Positions 32,556 to 44,540 are shown, counted from the first letter of the stretch. The stretch: DNA of 64,000 nucleotides from Aliirhizobium wenxiniae (GCF_019511445.1 NZ_JAEUAN010000001.1:62001-126000), one strand, 5' to 3'. Translations and numbers: made by a program. Notes: generated by a model not told the origin, from the sequence alone.

Positions 32556-35509
32556 CCTCCTATCGTCTCGGATCCGCCGGCCGGGTCAATCGCGGCCAGC
32601 CGCTGACCTTCACGTTTGACGGCAAGACCTACAAGGGTTTCGAGGGCGACACGCTCGCGTCTGCCCTGCTGGCTAACGACCAGATGCTGATGGGCCGCAG
32701 CTTCAAATATCACCGCCCGCGCGGGCCGGTGACGGCCGGTTCTGCCGAACCCAATGCGCTGATGACGATCGGCACCGGTGCTCGCTCCGAGCCGAATGTG
32801 CGCGCGACCGTTGCCGAGCTTTACGACGGGCTGACTGCGGCCAGCCAGAACCGCTGGCCTTCGCTGTCGTTCGATATCGGCGCGATCAACGGCCTGCTTT
32901 CGCCGATGCTGGGTGCTGGCTTCTACTACAAGACCTTCATGTGGCCGGCAGCGCTTTGGGAAAAGCTCTATGAACCGGTCATCCGTCGCGCAGCCGGTCT
33001 CGGCAAGCTGACGATGCAGGCCGATCCGGACCGCTACGAGAAATCCTGGGCGCATTGCGATCTGCTGGTCATCGGCTCCGGTCCGGCCGGCCTGATGGCG
33101 GCACTTGCCGCGGGGCGTGCCGGCGCTCGGGTTATCCTCGCGGACGAAGGGTTTCGGCTGGGCGGATCGTTTCTGTCGGAAAGCGCATCCGTCGGCGGCG
33201 TTACGGCTGCCGATTTTGCCAAGGCGATGATCGAGGAACTGGCTGCCCTGCCGAATGTCACGCTGATGCCGCGAACGACCGTGTTCGGCTGGTATGACGA
33301 CATGGTTTTCGGTGCCGTCGAGCGGGTGCAGAAACATGTTTCGACGCCATCGCCCGACCTGCCGATGGAACGGCTCTGGCGCATCGTCGCCAAGCGCGCC
33401 ATCCTGGCGTCCGGCTCGGAAGAGCGGCCGCTGGTTTTCGGCGGCAACGACAAGCCGGGCGTGATGACGGCGAATGCCATGCGTACCTATGCCAATCGAT
33501 ATGGCGTAGCGGCGGGCGGCAACGTTGCCGTCTTCACCAATGGCGGATCGGGTTATCGCACCGCGGCCGATCTGGTCGCCGCCGGTGTCGATATCACGGC
33601 AATCATCGATGCACGCGCACAGTCTGCGGATGCCGTGCCGGACGGTGTGCGGGTGATCCGCAATGGCGGCGTCGTCGGTACCAAGGGCGGCAAGCGCATC
33701 GATGCGCTGATTGCCGAACGGTCGGGTTTTCAAGAGGAGATCGCCTGCGATGCGCTGGCGATTTCGGGCGGCTGGTCGCCGATCGTACACCTGATGTGCC
33801 AGCGCGGCGCAAAGCCCGTCTGGTCCGACGAGGCCCAGGCCTTCATGGCGCCGGATGTCGGGTCGGCTTTCATTGCCGCCGGTTCCGCCGCAGGGGCCGA
33901 GACGATTTCGGCCTGCCTGAAGGATGGTGCGGGTAAGGCCACAGCACTTGCGCGCGAACTCGGCTTTGCCGCCTACGAGATCAACATCCCCGAGGTGGAA
34001 GGCGAATACGATCCGGCCTTCGCGCCGGTCTGGTACGTGCCGGGGGCGAAAGACAAAGCCTTTGTCGATTTCCAGAACGATGTGGCGGTCAGCGATCTCG
34101 GGCTCGCCCAGCGCGAAGGGTTCGGTCATATCGAGCATACCAAGCGCTATACGACCGCCGGCATGGCGACCGACCAGGGAAAGCTTGGCGGCGTCAACAC
34201 GGTCGGCATCGTTGCCGGCATGCGCGGCGTTTCGCCGGCCGAGATCGGCACCACGACCTTCCGGCCGTTCTACACCCCGGTTTCCTTCGGAGCTTTGGCG
34301 GGGACATCGCGCGGCGAGCATGCCGCTCCGGTTCGCACCTCGCCGCTGCATGAATGGGCGAAAAAGAACGGCGCCACTTTTGTCGAAGCCGGTCTGTGGC
34401 ATCGCTCAGCCTGGTTTGCGCGGGCGGGGGAGAATAATTGGCGCGAAAGCGTCGACCGCGAGGTCAACAATGTCCGCAGCAATGCCGGGCTCTGCGATGT
34501 CTCGACGCTCGGCAAGATCGAGATTTTCGGCAGGGATGCGGCGGAATTCCTCAACCGCATCTATTGCAACAATTTCCTCAAGCTGCCGGTCGGCAGGGCG
34601 CGGTACGGCCTGATGCTGCGCGAGGACGGAATGATCTTCGACGACGGCACGACGAGCCGGCTTGCCGAAAACCATTACGTGATGACCACGACGACCGCCT
34701 ATGCAGCAGAGGTCATGGCGCATCTCGAATTTGCGTCGCAGACCTTTTGGCCAAATCTCGATGTTCGCTTCGTCTCCGTCACGGATCAGTGGGCGCAGAT
34801 GTCGCTTGCCGGACCCCGCGCCCGGACGATCATGAGCCGGGTGGTGGAAGACGACATTTCCGATGCGGCCTTCCCCTATCTCGCCGCCAGAGCCGTGACG
34901 CTTCGGGGCGGGCTGAAGGCGCGGCTGTTCCGCATCTCGTTTTCGGGCGAACTGGCTTACGAGCTTGCCGTTCCGGCCGGTTACGGTGAGGCGGTCGCGG
35001 ATGCGATTATGGGAGCCGGCAAGGACGAGGGGATCTGCGCTTATGGCGTCGAAGCGCTCAATGTGCTGCGTATCGAGAAGGGCTTTGTCACCCATAGCGA
35101 AATGGATGGCCGCACGACGCCGGACGATCTTGGGCTCGGCCGGATGATGGCGCTGCAGAAGCCGGATTTCATCGGCAAGCGGCAGTCGAGCCGCTTCGGC
35201 CTTACCGCCGCCGACCGGCTGCAGCTGGTGGGCCTGAGGCCGCTGGAAAAACTCGAGGAGTTTCTGGCCGGCGCGCATCTGCTGAAGGAGGACGTGCCAC
35301 CTTCGATGGCGAGTGATCAGGGCTGGGTTTCCTCCGTCTGCCATTCGCCGACGCTCGGTCATACAATCGGCCTGGCCATGCTGAAATCCGGCCGGGAACG
35401 CTATGGCGAAACCATCGTGGTCTGGGATGGATTGCGCGGAAAAGAGGTGCTGGCGCAGGTCTGCCCGCCCGTCTTCGTCGATCCCGACAACAGCAAGCTT
35501 CAGGGGTAA
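32552..35509 (+). CDS. soxA: Sarcosine oxidase subunit alpha
   Basis: The large subunit, 985 residues. The N-terminal 100 residues carry the ferredoxin-like segment LMGRSFKYHRPRGPVTAGSA. Next is the NAD-binding Rossmann part DLLVIGSGPAGLMAALAAGR near residue 170. The C-terminal half (from about 610) is a T-protein/GcvT-like domain that binds tetrahydrofolate, so the methyl group is captured as methylene-THF. LARELGFAAYEINIPEVEGE and the ending VCPPVFVDPDNSKLQG are also characteristic. It overlaps soxD by four bases and is followed by soxG after 5 bases. Confidence 0.95.
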   Translation: MTSYRLGSAGRVNRGQPLTFTFDGKTYKGFEGDTLASALLANDQMLMGRSFKYHRPRGPVTAGSAEPNALMTIGTGARSEPNVRATVAELYDGLTAASQNRWPSLSFDIGAINGLLSPMLGAGFYYKTFMWPAALWEKLYEPVIRRAAGLGKLTMQADPDRYEKSWAHCDLLVIGSGPAGLMAALAAGRAGARVILADEGFRLGGSFLSESASVGGVTAADFAKAMIEELAALPNVTLMPRTTVFGWYDDMVFGAVERVQKHVSTPSPDLPMERLWRIVAKRAILASGSEERPLVFGGNDKPGVMTANAMRTYANRYGVAAGGNVAVFTNGGSGYRTAADLVAAGVDITAIIDARAQSADAVPDGVRVIRNGGVVGTKGGKRIDALIAERSGFQEEIACDALAISGGWSPIVHLMCQRGAKPVWSDEAQAFMAPDVGSAFIAAGSAAGAETISACLKDGAGKATALARELGFAAYEINIPEVEGEYDPAFAPVWYVPGAKDKAFVDFQNDVAVSDLGLAQREGFGHIEHTKRYTTAGMATDQGKLGGVNTVGIVAGMRGVSPAEIGTTTFRPFYTPVSFGALAGTSRGEHAAPVRTSPLHEWAKKNGATFVEAGLWHRSAWFARAGENNWRESVDREVNNVRSNAGLCDVSTLGKIEIFGRDAAEFLNRIYCNNFLKLPVGRARYGLMLREDGMIFDDGTTSRLAENHYVMTTTTAYAAEVMAHLEFASQTFWPNLDVRFVSVTDQWAQMSLAGPRARTIMSRVVEDDISDAAFPYLAARAVTLRGGLKARLFRISFSGELAYELAVPAGYGEAVADAIMGAGKDEGICAYGVEALNVLRIEKGFVTHSEMDGRTTPDDLGLGRMMALQKPDFIGKRQSSRFGLTAADRLQLVGLRPLEKLEEFLAGAHLLKEDVPPSMASDQGWVSSVCHSPTLGHTIGLAMLKSGRERYGETIVVWDGLRGKEVLAQVCPPVFVDPDNSKLQG

Positions 35510-35514
35510 GCATC

Positions 35515-36063
35515 ATGTCGCTCACTCTCTTTCACCGGCATGTTCTGGAAGATTATCTCGCAGGCTTCGAGGCCAAGGCAAATCCGAACCATCTCTCCGT
35601 CATCCGCCGTCCGGCGATCTTTTCGGTTCTGGCGCATCGCGGAAGCGAGGTTCTCGTTGAAGATGGGCTGAAATCGATTGAGAGCATCCAGCTGCGGAAC
35701 TGCGCTCCGGGAGAATGGCTGGTCGTCTCGACAACGTCAGGCGCCTCGACGATAGAGAACCTTCTCGGCGAGATCGCCGGCGCGTCGGCCGTCGATCAGA
35801 GCGATAGTCGCGTACTGCTTCAAATCTCCGGCCCCAATGTGCGTAAAATCCTGGCGAAATGCGTGGCGGTGGATCTGCATGCCGATGCATTTGCCATCGG
35901 CGCTTCGGCCAACATGCTGTGCTGCCATGTTGCGGCCAATCTGGCCCGTACCGGTGCCGATACGTTCGAGATCACCGTGCCGCGTTCCTTCGCAGGCTCG
36001 GTTTTCGAGGAGATGATGGAGATGGGCCGCGAGTTTGCGCTGACTGCCGCTTTTGCGGATTGA
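35515..36063 (+). CDS. soxG: Sarcosine oxidase subunit gamma
   Basis: A 182-residue subunit that completes the heterotetramer. Its fold is a small GcvT-like domain: CAPGEWLVVSTTSGASTIEN, LLQISGPNVRKILAKCVAVD and ARTGADTFEITVPRSFAGSV agree with SoxG. AGGGG precedes the ATG. It ends the soxBDAG operon; no formyl-THF hydrolase or folD gene, often found next in this operon, follows here. Confidence 0.88.
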   Translation: MSLTLFHRHVLEDYLAGFEAKANPNHLSVIRRPAIFSVLAHRGSEVLVEDGLKSIESIQLRNCAPGEWLVVSTTSGASTIENLLGEIAGASAVDQSDSRVLLQISGPNVRKILAKCVAVDLHADAFAIGASANMLCCHVAANLARTGADTFEITVPRSFAGSVFEEMMEMGREFALTAAFAD

Positions 36064-36243
36064 CGAGGCGGATCATCAATCCTTGAACCGGTGATCTGGT
36101 GGCGCTCACTGGATAGGTATTTTTCGCAAAGCGACATTGGGCTTCGCAGAACGGTCTACTGAGCCGTTCTGATTGTCATTACGCTGCGGTGAGTTGCAGC
36201 ATTCAACGCATGACGAAAGTCTTGCTCTCACCGGAGAATTTGA

Positions 36244-38670
36244 ATGAAGAGCCATGCCCGGGTTGTCGTGATCGGCGGCGGTGTCGTCGGATGTTCCATC
36301 CTCTACCACCTGACGAAATTCGGCTGGAGCGACGTGGTTCTGGTCGAGCGGTCCGAGCTCACCTCCGGTTCCACCTGGCATGCGGCGGGCGGCATGCACA
36401 CGATCAACGGCGATCCGAATGTCGCCAAGCTGCAGAAATATACGGTCGAGCTCTACAAGGAGATCGAAGCCTATTCCGGCCAGGATATCGGCCTGCACAT
36501 GACGTCGGGCCTGATGCTCGCCGCCACCCACGAGCGGTTCGACTGGTTCAAGTCGCTGCTCGCCAAGGGCAAGTATGCCGGCGGTGAGGCGCGGCTCGTC
36601 TCTGTCGAGGAGGCGCATGAAATGATGCCGCTGCTTGATCCAAAAGAGTTCGTCGGCGCTGTCTTCGATCCGCATGAAGGCCATCTCGATCCTTACGGCA
36701 CGACGCACGCCTATGCCAAATCGGCGAAAAAGAACGGGGCGGACATTTATCTGCACACCAAGGTCGAGGAACTGATCCAACTGCCGGACGGCATGTGGCG
36801 GGTGGTGACGGACAAGGGGGAGATCCGCGCCGAGCATGTGGTCAATGCCGCTGGGCTGTGGGCGCGTGAGGTCGGTCGCATGGTCGGGCTGGAACTGCCG
36901 GTGCTCGCCATGGAGCATATGTATCTGATCACCGAGGACATGCCCGAGGTGATCGAGTTCAACCAAAAGTCCGGCTGCGAGCTGATGCATTGCGTCGATT
37001 TCGATGGCGAAATCTATATCCGCCAGGAACGCAACGGCATGTTGATGGGCACCTATGAAACGGACTGCCGCCCATGGTCTCCGATCGAGACGCCGTGGAG
37101 CTTCGGCCACGAATTGCTGGCCGAGGATATCGAGCGGATTTCCGGCGAACTGGAAGTCGGATTCCGGCATTTTCCCGCGTTCAATACTGCCGGGATCAAG
37201 ACCATCATCAACGGCCCCTTTACCTTCTCGCCGGATGGCAATCCGCTGGTCGGGCCGGTGCGCGGCATGACGAATTTCTGGTCGGCCTGCGCGGTCATGG
37301 CCGGTTTCTCGCAGGGTGGCGGTGTCGGTCTGGCGCTGGCGCAGTGGATCATCAACGGCGATCCGGGCTTCGACGTTTTCGCCATGGATGTCTGCCGCTA
37401 CGGTGATTACGCGACGCTCGGCTATACGAACGCCAAGGTGCGCGAAAACTATTCGCGCCGCTTCTCGATCCGCTATCCCAACGAAGAGCTGCCGGGCGCG
37501 CGGCCGCTGCTGACTACGCCGATCTATGACAGGCTCAAGGCGGCCGGTGCCGTGTTCGGCGCGTCCTACGGGTTGGAGACGCCGCTCTGGTTTGCACCCG
37601 CGGGTGTCGAGGATGCGTTTTCCTGGCGGCGCTCGACTGATTTCGAGCATGTCGGCCGTGAAGCGAAGGCAGTGCGCGCCTCGGTCGGCATGATGGAAAC
37701 CTCGGGCTTTGCCAAATATCTGATTGCCGGAGAGGGTGCGCGGAATTGGCTGGACCGCATTCTTGCCGGCAAAATACCGCCGGAAGGGCGCATGGCTCTG
37801 ACGCCGATGCTGAACGATGCGGGCAAGCTGATAGGTGACTTTACGCTTGCGACGCTTGAAGACGAGGAGTTCCTGCTGATCGGCTCCGGCATTGCGGAGG
37901 ACTATCACATGCGCTGGTTCGAGCAGCATCTGCCGGAGGATGGTTCGGTCGAAGTCGAGGCGCTCAATCTCGGTCTGCTGGGGCTTTCCGTTGCTGGGCC
38001 GAAGGCGCGCGAAGTCTTGCAAAAGCTGACTCATCTCGACTTGTCGGATCAAGCCCTTCCATTCATGTCGGTGCGTGAGATCGATCTCGGCATGGCGCCG
38101 GTCATCCTCGGGCGCGTCAGTTATACCGGCGATCTTGGCTACGAGATCTGGATGAAGCCGGAATACCAGCACTATCTGTTCGATGCGCTGATGGAGGCAG
38201 GCCGTGAATTCGGCATCTCGCTTTTCGGTCTGCGTGCGCTCAATGCTCTTCGCGTCGAAAAAACCTTCGGCAGCTGGTCGCGGGAATATCGGCCGCTCTA
38301 TGGGCCGCTGGAAGCGGGGCTTGGCCGCTTCATTTCCTATGGCAAGCAGGCGGATTTCATCGGAAAGCAGGCGGCACTCGGCGAGAAGGCGTCCGGCGGG
38401 GCGATGCGGCTTATCACCCTGATCGTCGATGCCGGGGATGCAGACGTTATTGGCGATGAGCCGATTTCGCTGAACGGCGAGGTGAGGGGATGGGTCACTT
38501 CGGGCGGTTATGCCCACGCATCCGGAGTATCCGTTGCGATGGGCTATGTACCCAGGGAGATAGCCGAGGTGGCTTCCGGATGGCAAATCGAAATTCTGGG
38601 AGAAATGCGACCGGCCTTTCTGCAGCCGGTGCCACTGTTTGACTCAAACGGGTCTCGGATGCGCTCTTGA
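36244..38670 (+). CDS. Dimethylglycine/sarcosine dehydrogenase-like FAD protein with GcvT domain
   Basis: An 808-residue fusion. Residues 1-390 are a DAO-type FAD domain (VVVIGGGVVGCSILYHLTKF; the GSTWHAAGGMH segment, whose His sits where family members attach FAD covalently). Residues 420-800 form an aminomethyltransferase/GcvT domain (FAKYLIAGEGARNWLDRIL; LGLLGLSVAGPKAREVLQKL; YTGDLGYEIWM). This is the plan of dimethylglycine and sarcosine dehydrogenases, which demethylate and load the carbon on tetrahydrofolate. GGAG precedes the ATG. It lies 180 bases after soxG in the same direction and may feed sarcosine to SoxBDAG. The exact substrate is inferred from context. Confidence 0.85.
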   Translation: MKSHARVVVIGGGVVGCSILYHLTKFGWSDVVLVERSELTSGSTWHAAGGMHTINGDPNVAKLQKYTVELYKEIEAYSGQDIGLHMTSGLMLAATHERFDWFKSLLAKGKYAGGEARLVSVEEAHEMMPLLDPKEFVGAVFDPHEGHLDPYGTTHAYAKSAKKNGADIYLHTKVEELIQLPDGMWRVVTDKGEIRAEHVVNAAGLWAREVGRMVGLELPVLAMEHMYLITEDMPEVIEFNQKSGCELMHCVDFDGEIYIRQERNGMLMGTYETDCRPWSPIETPWSFGHELLAEDIERISGELEVGFRHFPAFNTAGIKTIINGPFTFSPDGNPLVGPVRGMTNFWSACAVMAGFSQGGGVGLALAQWIINGDPGFDVFAMDVCRYGDYATLGYTNAKVRENYSRRFSIRYPNEELPGARPLLTTPIYDRLKAAGAVFGASYGLETPLWFAPAGVEDAFSWRRSTDFEHVGREAKAVRASVGMMETSGFAKYLIAGEGARNWLDRILAGKIPPEGRMALTPMLNDAGKLIGDFTLATLEDEEFLLIGSGIAEDYHMRWFEQHLPEDGSVEVEALNLGLLGLSVAGPKAREVLQKLTHLDLSDQALPFMSVREIDLGMAPVILGRVSYTGDLGYEIWMKPEYQHYLFDALMEAGREFGISLFGLRALNALRVEKTFGSWSREYRPLYGPLEAGLGRFISYGKQADFIGKQAALGEKASGGAMRLITLIVDAGDADVIGDEPISLNGEVRGWVTSGGYAHASGVSVAMGYVPREIAEVASGWQIEILGEMRPAFLQPVPLFDSNGSRMRS

Positions 38671-38938
38671 TAGTTGTAAACTCTATAGAAAATCGGGAGT
38701 TGGACGGCGCGTTTTTACACGCCAAAAACGCTCAATTTCTGTGATCTCAGTGCCGCATTTCTGGCATTTTTGAGCGTATTTGCGCCATCGTGGGCAAAAG
38801 CTCGTGAAAATTGATCTGCCTCTTTATTTTGCACTTCACATTTTTAACGAAACGGATAGGAATCAAAAAAATTGAAGATCTCATCAGGTCTTTGAAAGAA
38901 TGGTGCGGCCGCCAAAGGACCGCATTAGGGGAAACTGT

Positions 38939-39841
<903 letters not shown>

Positions 39842-39842
39842 T

Positions 39843-41231
39843 ATGGCTTACACTGCGGAAAACAATTCATCCAGCCTCATGGCCAAGGCCGTCAAGGAAG
39901 GCATTTTCGCCGGCGTTATCGCCTTCGGCATGTTCCTTCTGTTCGTCGGTATCGAGACCTATCAGGACATCAACAACCAGCTCACATGGCGCACGCGCTG
40001 GGGCCTCTTGGCCGTCTTCGTCGCGGTGGCCGCCATCGGCCGCTTCCTGACGGTCGGTTTCATCAAGCCGCATCTGGACAAGCGCAAGCTCGCCAAGGCG
40101 AAGAGCGGTGTCCTCGACATCTCGACGGACAAGAGCTTCTTTCACAGGAATTTCCTGAAGATCGCGCTGCTCTTCCTGCTCTGCTACCCGTTTCTGGCCA
40201 TGCTGATCTTCGGCCGTCAGGGCTCGCTGAAATATGTCGACAATTTCGGCATTCAGATCCTCATCTACGTGATGCTCGCCTGGGGCCTGAATATCGTCGT
40301 CGGCCTCGCCGGTCTGCTCGATCTGGGTTATGTCGCCTTCTATGCCGTTGGTGCCTATTCCTACGCGCTTCTGTCGGCCAATTTCGGCTTTTCCTTCTGG
40401 TTGCTGCTGCCGATGGCGGGCATTCTGGCCGGTTTCTGGGGCATCATCCTCGGCTTTCCGGTGCTGCGACTGCGAGGGGACTATCTTGCGATCGTGACGC
40501 TTGCCTTCGGTGAAATCATCCGCCTCGTTCTGATCAACTGGACGGATGTAACCCGCGGTACTTTCGGTATCTCCGGTATCGCCAAGGCATCGTTCTTCGG
40601 CATCTGGTCCTTCGATGTCGGCGCGGCGAACAACTTCAACAAAGCCTGGGGACTTCCGTCTTCGTCGGTCTATTACAAGATCTTCCTGTTCTACGTGATC
40701 CTGGCACTCTGCCTGATCACCGCCTACGTGACGATCCGGCTGCGCCGCATGCCGATCGGCCGTGCCTGGGAAGCGCTTCGTGAAGATGAGATCGCCTGCC
40801 GCTCGCTCGGCATCAACACGGTCACGACCAAGCTCACGGCATTTGCGACGGGTGCAATGTTCGGCGGTTTCGCCGGCTCCTTCTTCGCCGCGCGCCAGGG
40901 TTTCGTGTCGCCTGAAAGCTTCGTCTTCCTGGAATCCGCCGTCATCCTCGCCATCGTCGTTCTCGGCGGCATGGGGTCGCTGACGGGCATTGCGATCGCT
41001 GCGGTGGTCATGGTCGGCGGCACGGAACTGTTGCGCGAAATGGAATTCCTCAAGCACGTCTTCGGGCCGGACTTCACGCCTGAACTCTACCGCATGCTGC
41101 TCTTCGGCCTAGCGATGATCATAGTCATGCTGTTCAAGCCGCGTGGCTTTGTCGGCACCCGTGAGCCAACCGCCTTCCTGAAGGAGAGAAAAGCTGTCTC
41201 CGGCAGCTTCACCAAGGAAGGCCACGGCTGA
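39843..41231 (+). CDS. livM: Branched-chain amino-acid ABC transporter permease LivM
   Basis: A 462-residue permease. Residues 1-105 form an N-terminal extension with two hydrophobic segments and a charged linker, typical of rhizobial and enterobacterial LivM. The transporter domain covers about 110-440, with [40 protein letters not shown] and [20 protein letters not shown]. Its stop overlaps the livG start (ATGA). Pairs with LivH in the membrane. Confidence 0.93.
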   Translation: MAYTAENNSSSLMAKAVKEGIFAGVIAFGMFLLFVGIETYQDINNQLTWRTRWGLLAVFVAVAAIGRFLTVGFIKPHLDKRKLAKAKSGVLDISTDKSFFHRNFLKIALLFLLCYPFLAMLIFGRQGSLKYVDNFGIQILIYVMLAWGLNIVVGLAGLLDLGYVAFYAVGAYSYALLSANFGFSFWLLLPMAGILAGFWGIILGFPVLRLRGDYLAIVTLAFGEIIRLVLINWTDVTRGTFGISGIAKASFFGIWSFDVGAANNFNKAWGLPSSSVYYKIFLFYVILALCLITAYVTIRLRRMPIGRAWEALREDEIACRSLGINTVTTKLTAFATGAMFGGFAGSFFAARQGFVSPESFVFLESAVILAIVVLGGMGSLTGIAIAAVVMVGGTELLREMEFLKHVFGPDFTPELYRMLLFGLAMIIVMLFKPRGFVGTREPTAFLKERKAVSGSFTKEGHG

Positions 41232-42094
41232 TGACGACCGGGACGACAACAATGACAAAAGACGCGATCCTCAAGGTCGATCACCTGTCGATGAAGTTCG
41301 GTGGCCTGATGGCGATCAACGACTTCTCGTTCGAGGCGAAACGTGGCGAAATCACCGCGCTGATCGGGCCGAATGGTGCAGGCAAGACCACCGTGTTCAA
41401 CTGCATTACCGGTTTCTACAAGCCGACGATGGGCATGATCACGCTCAAGCGCAAGGATGGGCAGGATTATCTCTTGGAGCGCCTGCGCGACTTCGAGATC
41501 AACAAGGTTGCGGGCGTTGCCCGTACCTTCCAGAATATCCGCCTGTTCTCGGGTCTCACGGTTCTGGAAAACCTGCTGGTCGCGCAGCATAACGTGCTGA
41601 TGAAGGCGTCGGGCTATACGATCCTCGGACTGCTCGGCCTGCCGGCCTACAAAACCGCAGCCGCGGAGGCGATCGAGAAGGCCCGTCACTGGCTGGAAAT
41701 GGCCGATCTCATCGATCGTGCCGACGATCCGGCCGGTGACCTTTCCTATGGCGCACAGCGCCGTCTGGAAATCGCTCGCGCCATGTGCACCGGGCCGGAA
41801 CTGCTCTGCCTGGATGAACCGGCGGCCGGTCTCAACCCGAAGGAATCGCTGACGCTCAACACGCTGTTGCGCGCCATCCGCGACGAAGGCACGTCATTGC
41901 TCCTGATCGAGCACGACATGTCCGTCGTCATGGAGATTTCCGACCATGTCGTCGTTCTGGAATACGGCCAGAAGATTTCCGACGGCACGCCCGATCACGT
42001 GAAGAACGACCCGAAGGTGATCGCAGCCTATCTCGGCGTCGAGGATGATGAAGTTGAAGCAATCGAGGAAAAGCTCGATGAGGGGACCGTCTGA
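41231..42094 (+). CDS. livG: ABC transporter ATP-binding protein LivG
   Basis: A 287-residue cytoplasmic ATPase. Walker A is [13 protein letters not shown], the signature [15 protein letters not shown], Walker [14 protein letters not shown], and the C-terminal [16 protein letters not shown] followed by a long acidic tail is typical of LivG. AAGGAAGG precedes ATG 41231; an ATG seven codons later is possible. Stop and livF start overlap by one base (TGATG). Confidence 0.94.
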   Translation: MTTGTTTMTKDAILKVDHLSMKFGGLMAINDFSFEAKRGEITALIGPNGAGKTTVFNCITGFYKPTMGMITLKRKDGQDYLLERLRDFEINKVAGVARTFQNIRLFSGLTVLENLLVAQHNVLMKASGYTILGLLGLPAYKTAAAEAIEKARHWLEMADLIDRADDPAGDLSYGAQRRLEIARAMCTGPELLCLDEPAAGLNPKESLTLNTLLRAIRDEGTSLLLIEHDMSVVMEISDHVVVLEYGQKISDGTPDHVKNDPKVIAAYLGVEDDEVEAIEEKLDEGTV

Positions 42095-42822
42095 TGGCCG
42101 GTGAAACCCTTCTGAAAGTCCAGGGTGTCGAAACCTATTACGGCAATATCCGCGCGCTTTCGGGCGTTGATGTCGAAGTCCACAAGGGCGAGATCGTCAG
42201 CCTTATCGGCGCCAATGGCGCCGGCAAGTCGACGCTGATGATGACCATCTGCGGTAGCCCGCAGGCCAAGAACGGTCAGGTCATCTTCGACGGCGAGGAT
42301 ATCACCAAGCTGCCGACGCACCTGATTGCCCGCAAGCGTATCGCGCAGTCGCCGGAAGGTCGCCGCATCTTTCCGCGCATGACGGTGCTGGAAAACCTGC
42401 AGATGGGCGCCAATCTCGACAACCTGAAATATTTCAAGGAAGACGTCGAGAAGGTCTTTGCGATGTTCCCGCGCCTGAAGGAGCGCCAGAGCCAGCGCGG
42501 CGGCACGCTTTCGGGCGGCGAACAGCAGATGCTGTCGATCGGCCGTGCGCTGATGTCGCGTCCGAAACTGCTTCTGCTCGATGAGCCGTCACTCGGTCTC
42601 GCGCCCCTGATCGTCAAGGGCATTTTCGAAGCGATCAAGAAGCTCAACAAGGAAGAGGGGCTGACCGTCTTCCTCGTCGAACAGAACGCATTCGCGGCAC
42701 TGAAACTGTCGGACCGCGCCTATGTCATGGTCAACGGCAAGGTGACGATGAGCGGCTCCGGCAAGGAGCTTCTCGCCAATCCGGAAGTCCGTGCGGCCTA
42801 TCTCGAAGGAGGCCGGCATTGA
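42094..42822 (+). CDS. livF: ABC transporter ATP-binding protein LivF
   Basis: A 242-residue ATPase. Walker A IGANGAGKSTLMM, signature LSGGEQQMLSIGRALM, Walker B LLLLDEPSLGLAP and VFLVEQNAFAALKLSDRAYV are all present. LivG and LivF form the heterodimer that powers LivHM. Confidence 0.94.
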   Translation: MAGETLLKVQGVETYYGNIRALSGVDVEVHKGEIVSLIGANGAGKSTLMMTICGSPQAKNGQVIFDGEDITKLPTHLIARKRIAQSPEGRRIFPRMTVLENLQMGANLDNLKYFKEDVEKVFAMFPRLKERQSQRGGTLSGGEQQMLSIGRALMSRPKLLLLDEPSLGLAPLIVKGIFEAIKKLNKEEGLTVFLVEQNAFAALKLSDRAYVMVNGKVTMSGSGKELLANPEVRAAYLEGGRH

Positions 42823-42861
42823 GCGCGCTTACCATCATCATCTCCGGCGGGGGGAACTGAC

Positions 42862-43215
42862 ATGCAGGGCCTGTTTTTCGAAACGGATACCGTTGTTCGC
42901 TATTTTTTGCGCGGCCTCGTTCTGCTGCTTGGTTTCTGGACCGCGTGGCGCTCCGGCAAGGCTGCCGCCGAAGGCTGGGACGGCTATCGCGAAGTCGTGA
43001 TCTATGCGGTGCTTCTGGCTGTCGCCATGCAGTTCCTGCATTATGCCCTCTTCCAGGGACCGTTCATCAACGCCTTCTACTATGTGCTTGATCTGGTTCT
43101 GCTGCTGGCCTTCGCGCTGGCCGGTTTCCGGGTTCGCCGCACGCGCCAGATGGTGCAGAATTACTACTGGCTCTATGAGCCGACCTCAGCTTTCTCATGG
43201 AAGAAGAAAGATTGA
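42862..43215 (+). CDS. Small membrane protein of the liv operon (DUF6867-like)
   Basis: A 117-residue protein with three predicted transmembrane helices (VVRYFLRGLVLLLGFWTAWR; YAVLLAVAMQFLHYALF; VLDLVLLLAFALAGF) and a basic C-terminus RQMVQNYYWLYEP. GGGGGGAAC precedes the ATG. It lies between livF and the binding-protein gene, a position I recall for DUF6867-type proteins in rhizobial liv operons. A role in the transporter is likely but not shown. Confidence 0.78.
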   Translation: MQGLFFETDTVVRYFLRGLVLLLGFWTAWRSGKAAAEGWDGYREVVIYAVLLAVAMQFLHYALFQGPFINAFYYVLDLVLLLAFALAGFRVRRTRQMVQNYYWLYEPTSAFSWKKKD

Positions 43216-43357
43216 CACCAGACAGGATCTGAATTCAGATCGGGTTTGGCAAATATAAAAATACACCAAAAGGTGGAACAGCTTCCGGTGCAGTAATGGT
43301 GGGTATTGCGCCGGATCCCAAAAAACCTCTCACCTCATAATAACTGGGAGTTATTCT

Positions 43358-44479
43358 ATGAAGAAGTCTCTTCTTTCCGCCGTTGCGCTGTCGGCTATGG
43401 TTGCCTTCGGCGGCAATGCGTGGGCTGACATCACGATCGCCGTCGGCGGCCCGCTGACCGGCCCGAACGCCGCTTTCGGCGCGCAGCTGCAGAAGGGTGC
43501 CGAGCAGGCCATCGCCGACATCAATGCCGCAGGCGGCGTCAATGGCGAGAAGCTGGTCATCGCGCTGGGTGACGACGTGTCCGACGCCAAGCAGGGCGTT
43601 TCGGTCGCCAACAAGTTCGTTGCTGACGGCGTGAAATATGTCGTCGGTCACTTCAACTCCGGCGTTTCCATCCCGGCGTCTGAAGTCTATGCCGAAAACG
43701 GCATTCTCGAAGTCACGCCTGCCGCCACCAACCCGGTCTTCACCGAGCGCGGCCTGTGGAACACGTTCCGCACTTGCGGCCGTGACGACCAGCAGGGCGG
43801 CGTTGCCGGCAAGTATCTCTCTGAGAAGTTTGCCGACGCCAAGATCGCCATCATCGACGACAAGACACCTTACGGCCAGGGCCTCGCTGAAGAGACCAAA
43901 AAGGCTTATAACGCTGCCGGCAAGACGGAAGTCGTGCGCGAAGGCGTCAACACCGGCGACAAGGATTTCTCCGCCCTCATCGCCAAGATGAAGGAAGCCG
44001 GTGTTACGATCATCTACTGGGGTGGTCTGCACACGGAAGCCGGGCTGATCATCCGTCAGGCAAAGGACCAGGGCCTCAAGGCAACGCTCGTATCGGGTGA
44101 CGGTATCGTCTCCAACGAACTCGCCTCGATCGCCGGCGACGCTGTCGAAGGCACGCTCAACACCTTTGGTCCTGACCCGACCCTGATCCCGGAAAACAAG
44201 GCGCTGGTCGAGAAGTTCAAGGCCGCCGGCTTCAACCCGGAAGCCTACACGCTCTATTCCTACGCTGCCGTCCAGCTCATCGCTGAAGGAATCAAGGCTG
44301 CGGGTAGCGCCGATGATGCGGAAGCCGTTGCGGCCAAGCTGAAGGAAGGTTCGTTCAAGACCGTTCTCGGCGAAATCGCCTTCGACGAAAAGGGCGACCC
44401 GAAGCTTCCGGGCTACGTCATGTACGAATGGAAGAAGGGTCCGGACGGCAAGTACAGCTACTTCCAGCAGGGCAGCTAA
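43358..44479 (+). CDS. livK: Branched-chain amino-acid periplasmic binding protein (LivK type)
   Basis: A 373-residue exported protein with signal peptide [20 protein letters not shown] ending at NAWA. The mature part is a type-1 periplasmic binding fold: [40 protein letters not shown]-like core (here [20 protein letters not shown]), and [19 protein letters not shown]. It captures the ligand for LivHMGF. GGGAG precedes the ATG, and a separate promoter in the 142-base gap is likely because binding proteins are made in excess. A strong terminator follows. Confidence 0.92.
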   Translation: MKKSLLSAVALSAMVAFGGNAWADITIAVGGPLTGPNAAFGAQLQKGAEQAIADINAAGGVNGEKLVIALGDDVSDAKQGVSVANKFVADGVKYVVGHFNSGVSIPASEVYAENGILEVTPAATNPVFTERGLWNTFRTCGRDDQQGGVAGKYLSEKFADAKIAIIDDKTPYGQGLAEETKKAYNAAGKTEVVREGVNTGDKDFSALIAKMKEAGVTIIYWGGLHTEAGLIIRQAKDQGLKATLVSGDGIVSNELASIAGDAVEGTLNTFGPDPTLIPENKALVEKFKAAGFNPEAYTLYSYAAVQLIAEGIKAAGSADDAEAVAAKLKEGSFKTVLGEIAFDEKGDPKLPGYVMYEWKKGPDGKYSYFQQGS

Positions 44480-44508
44480 GCCTTCGCCTGAAACAAGAAA
44501 TAAAGGGA

Positions 44509-44540
44509 AAGCCCGGCGCGAGCCGGGCTTTTCTCGTTTT
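44509..44540 (+). terminator. Terminator of the liv operon
   Basis: AAGCCCGGC / GCCGGGCTT is a perfect 9-bp stem with a GCGA loop followed by TTCTCGTTTTT, about 30 bases after the livK stop. Confidence 0.92.

Noticed and set aside
32450-34402. 650-codon minus-strand frame
   Set aside because: Shadow of soxA with no protein-like motif.
36106-38586. 826-codon open frame on the minus strand
   Set aside because: Antisense of the dimethylglycine dehydrogenase-like gene, rich in Arg/His as such shadows are, with no domain.
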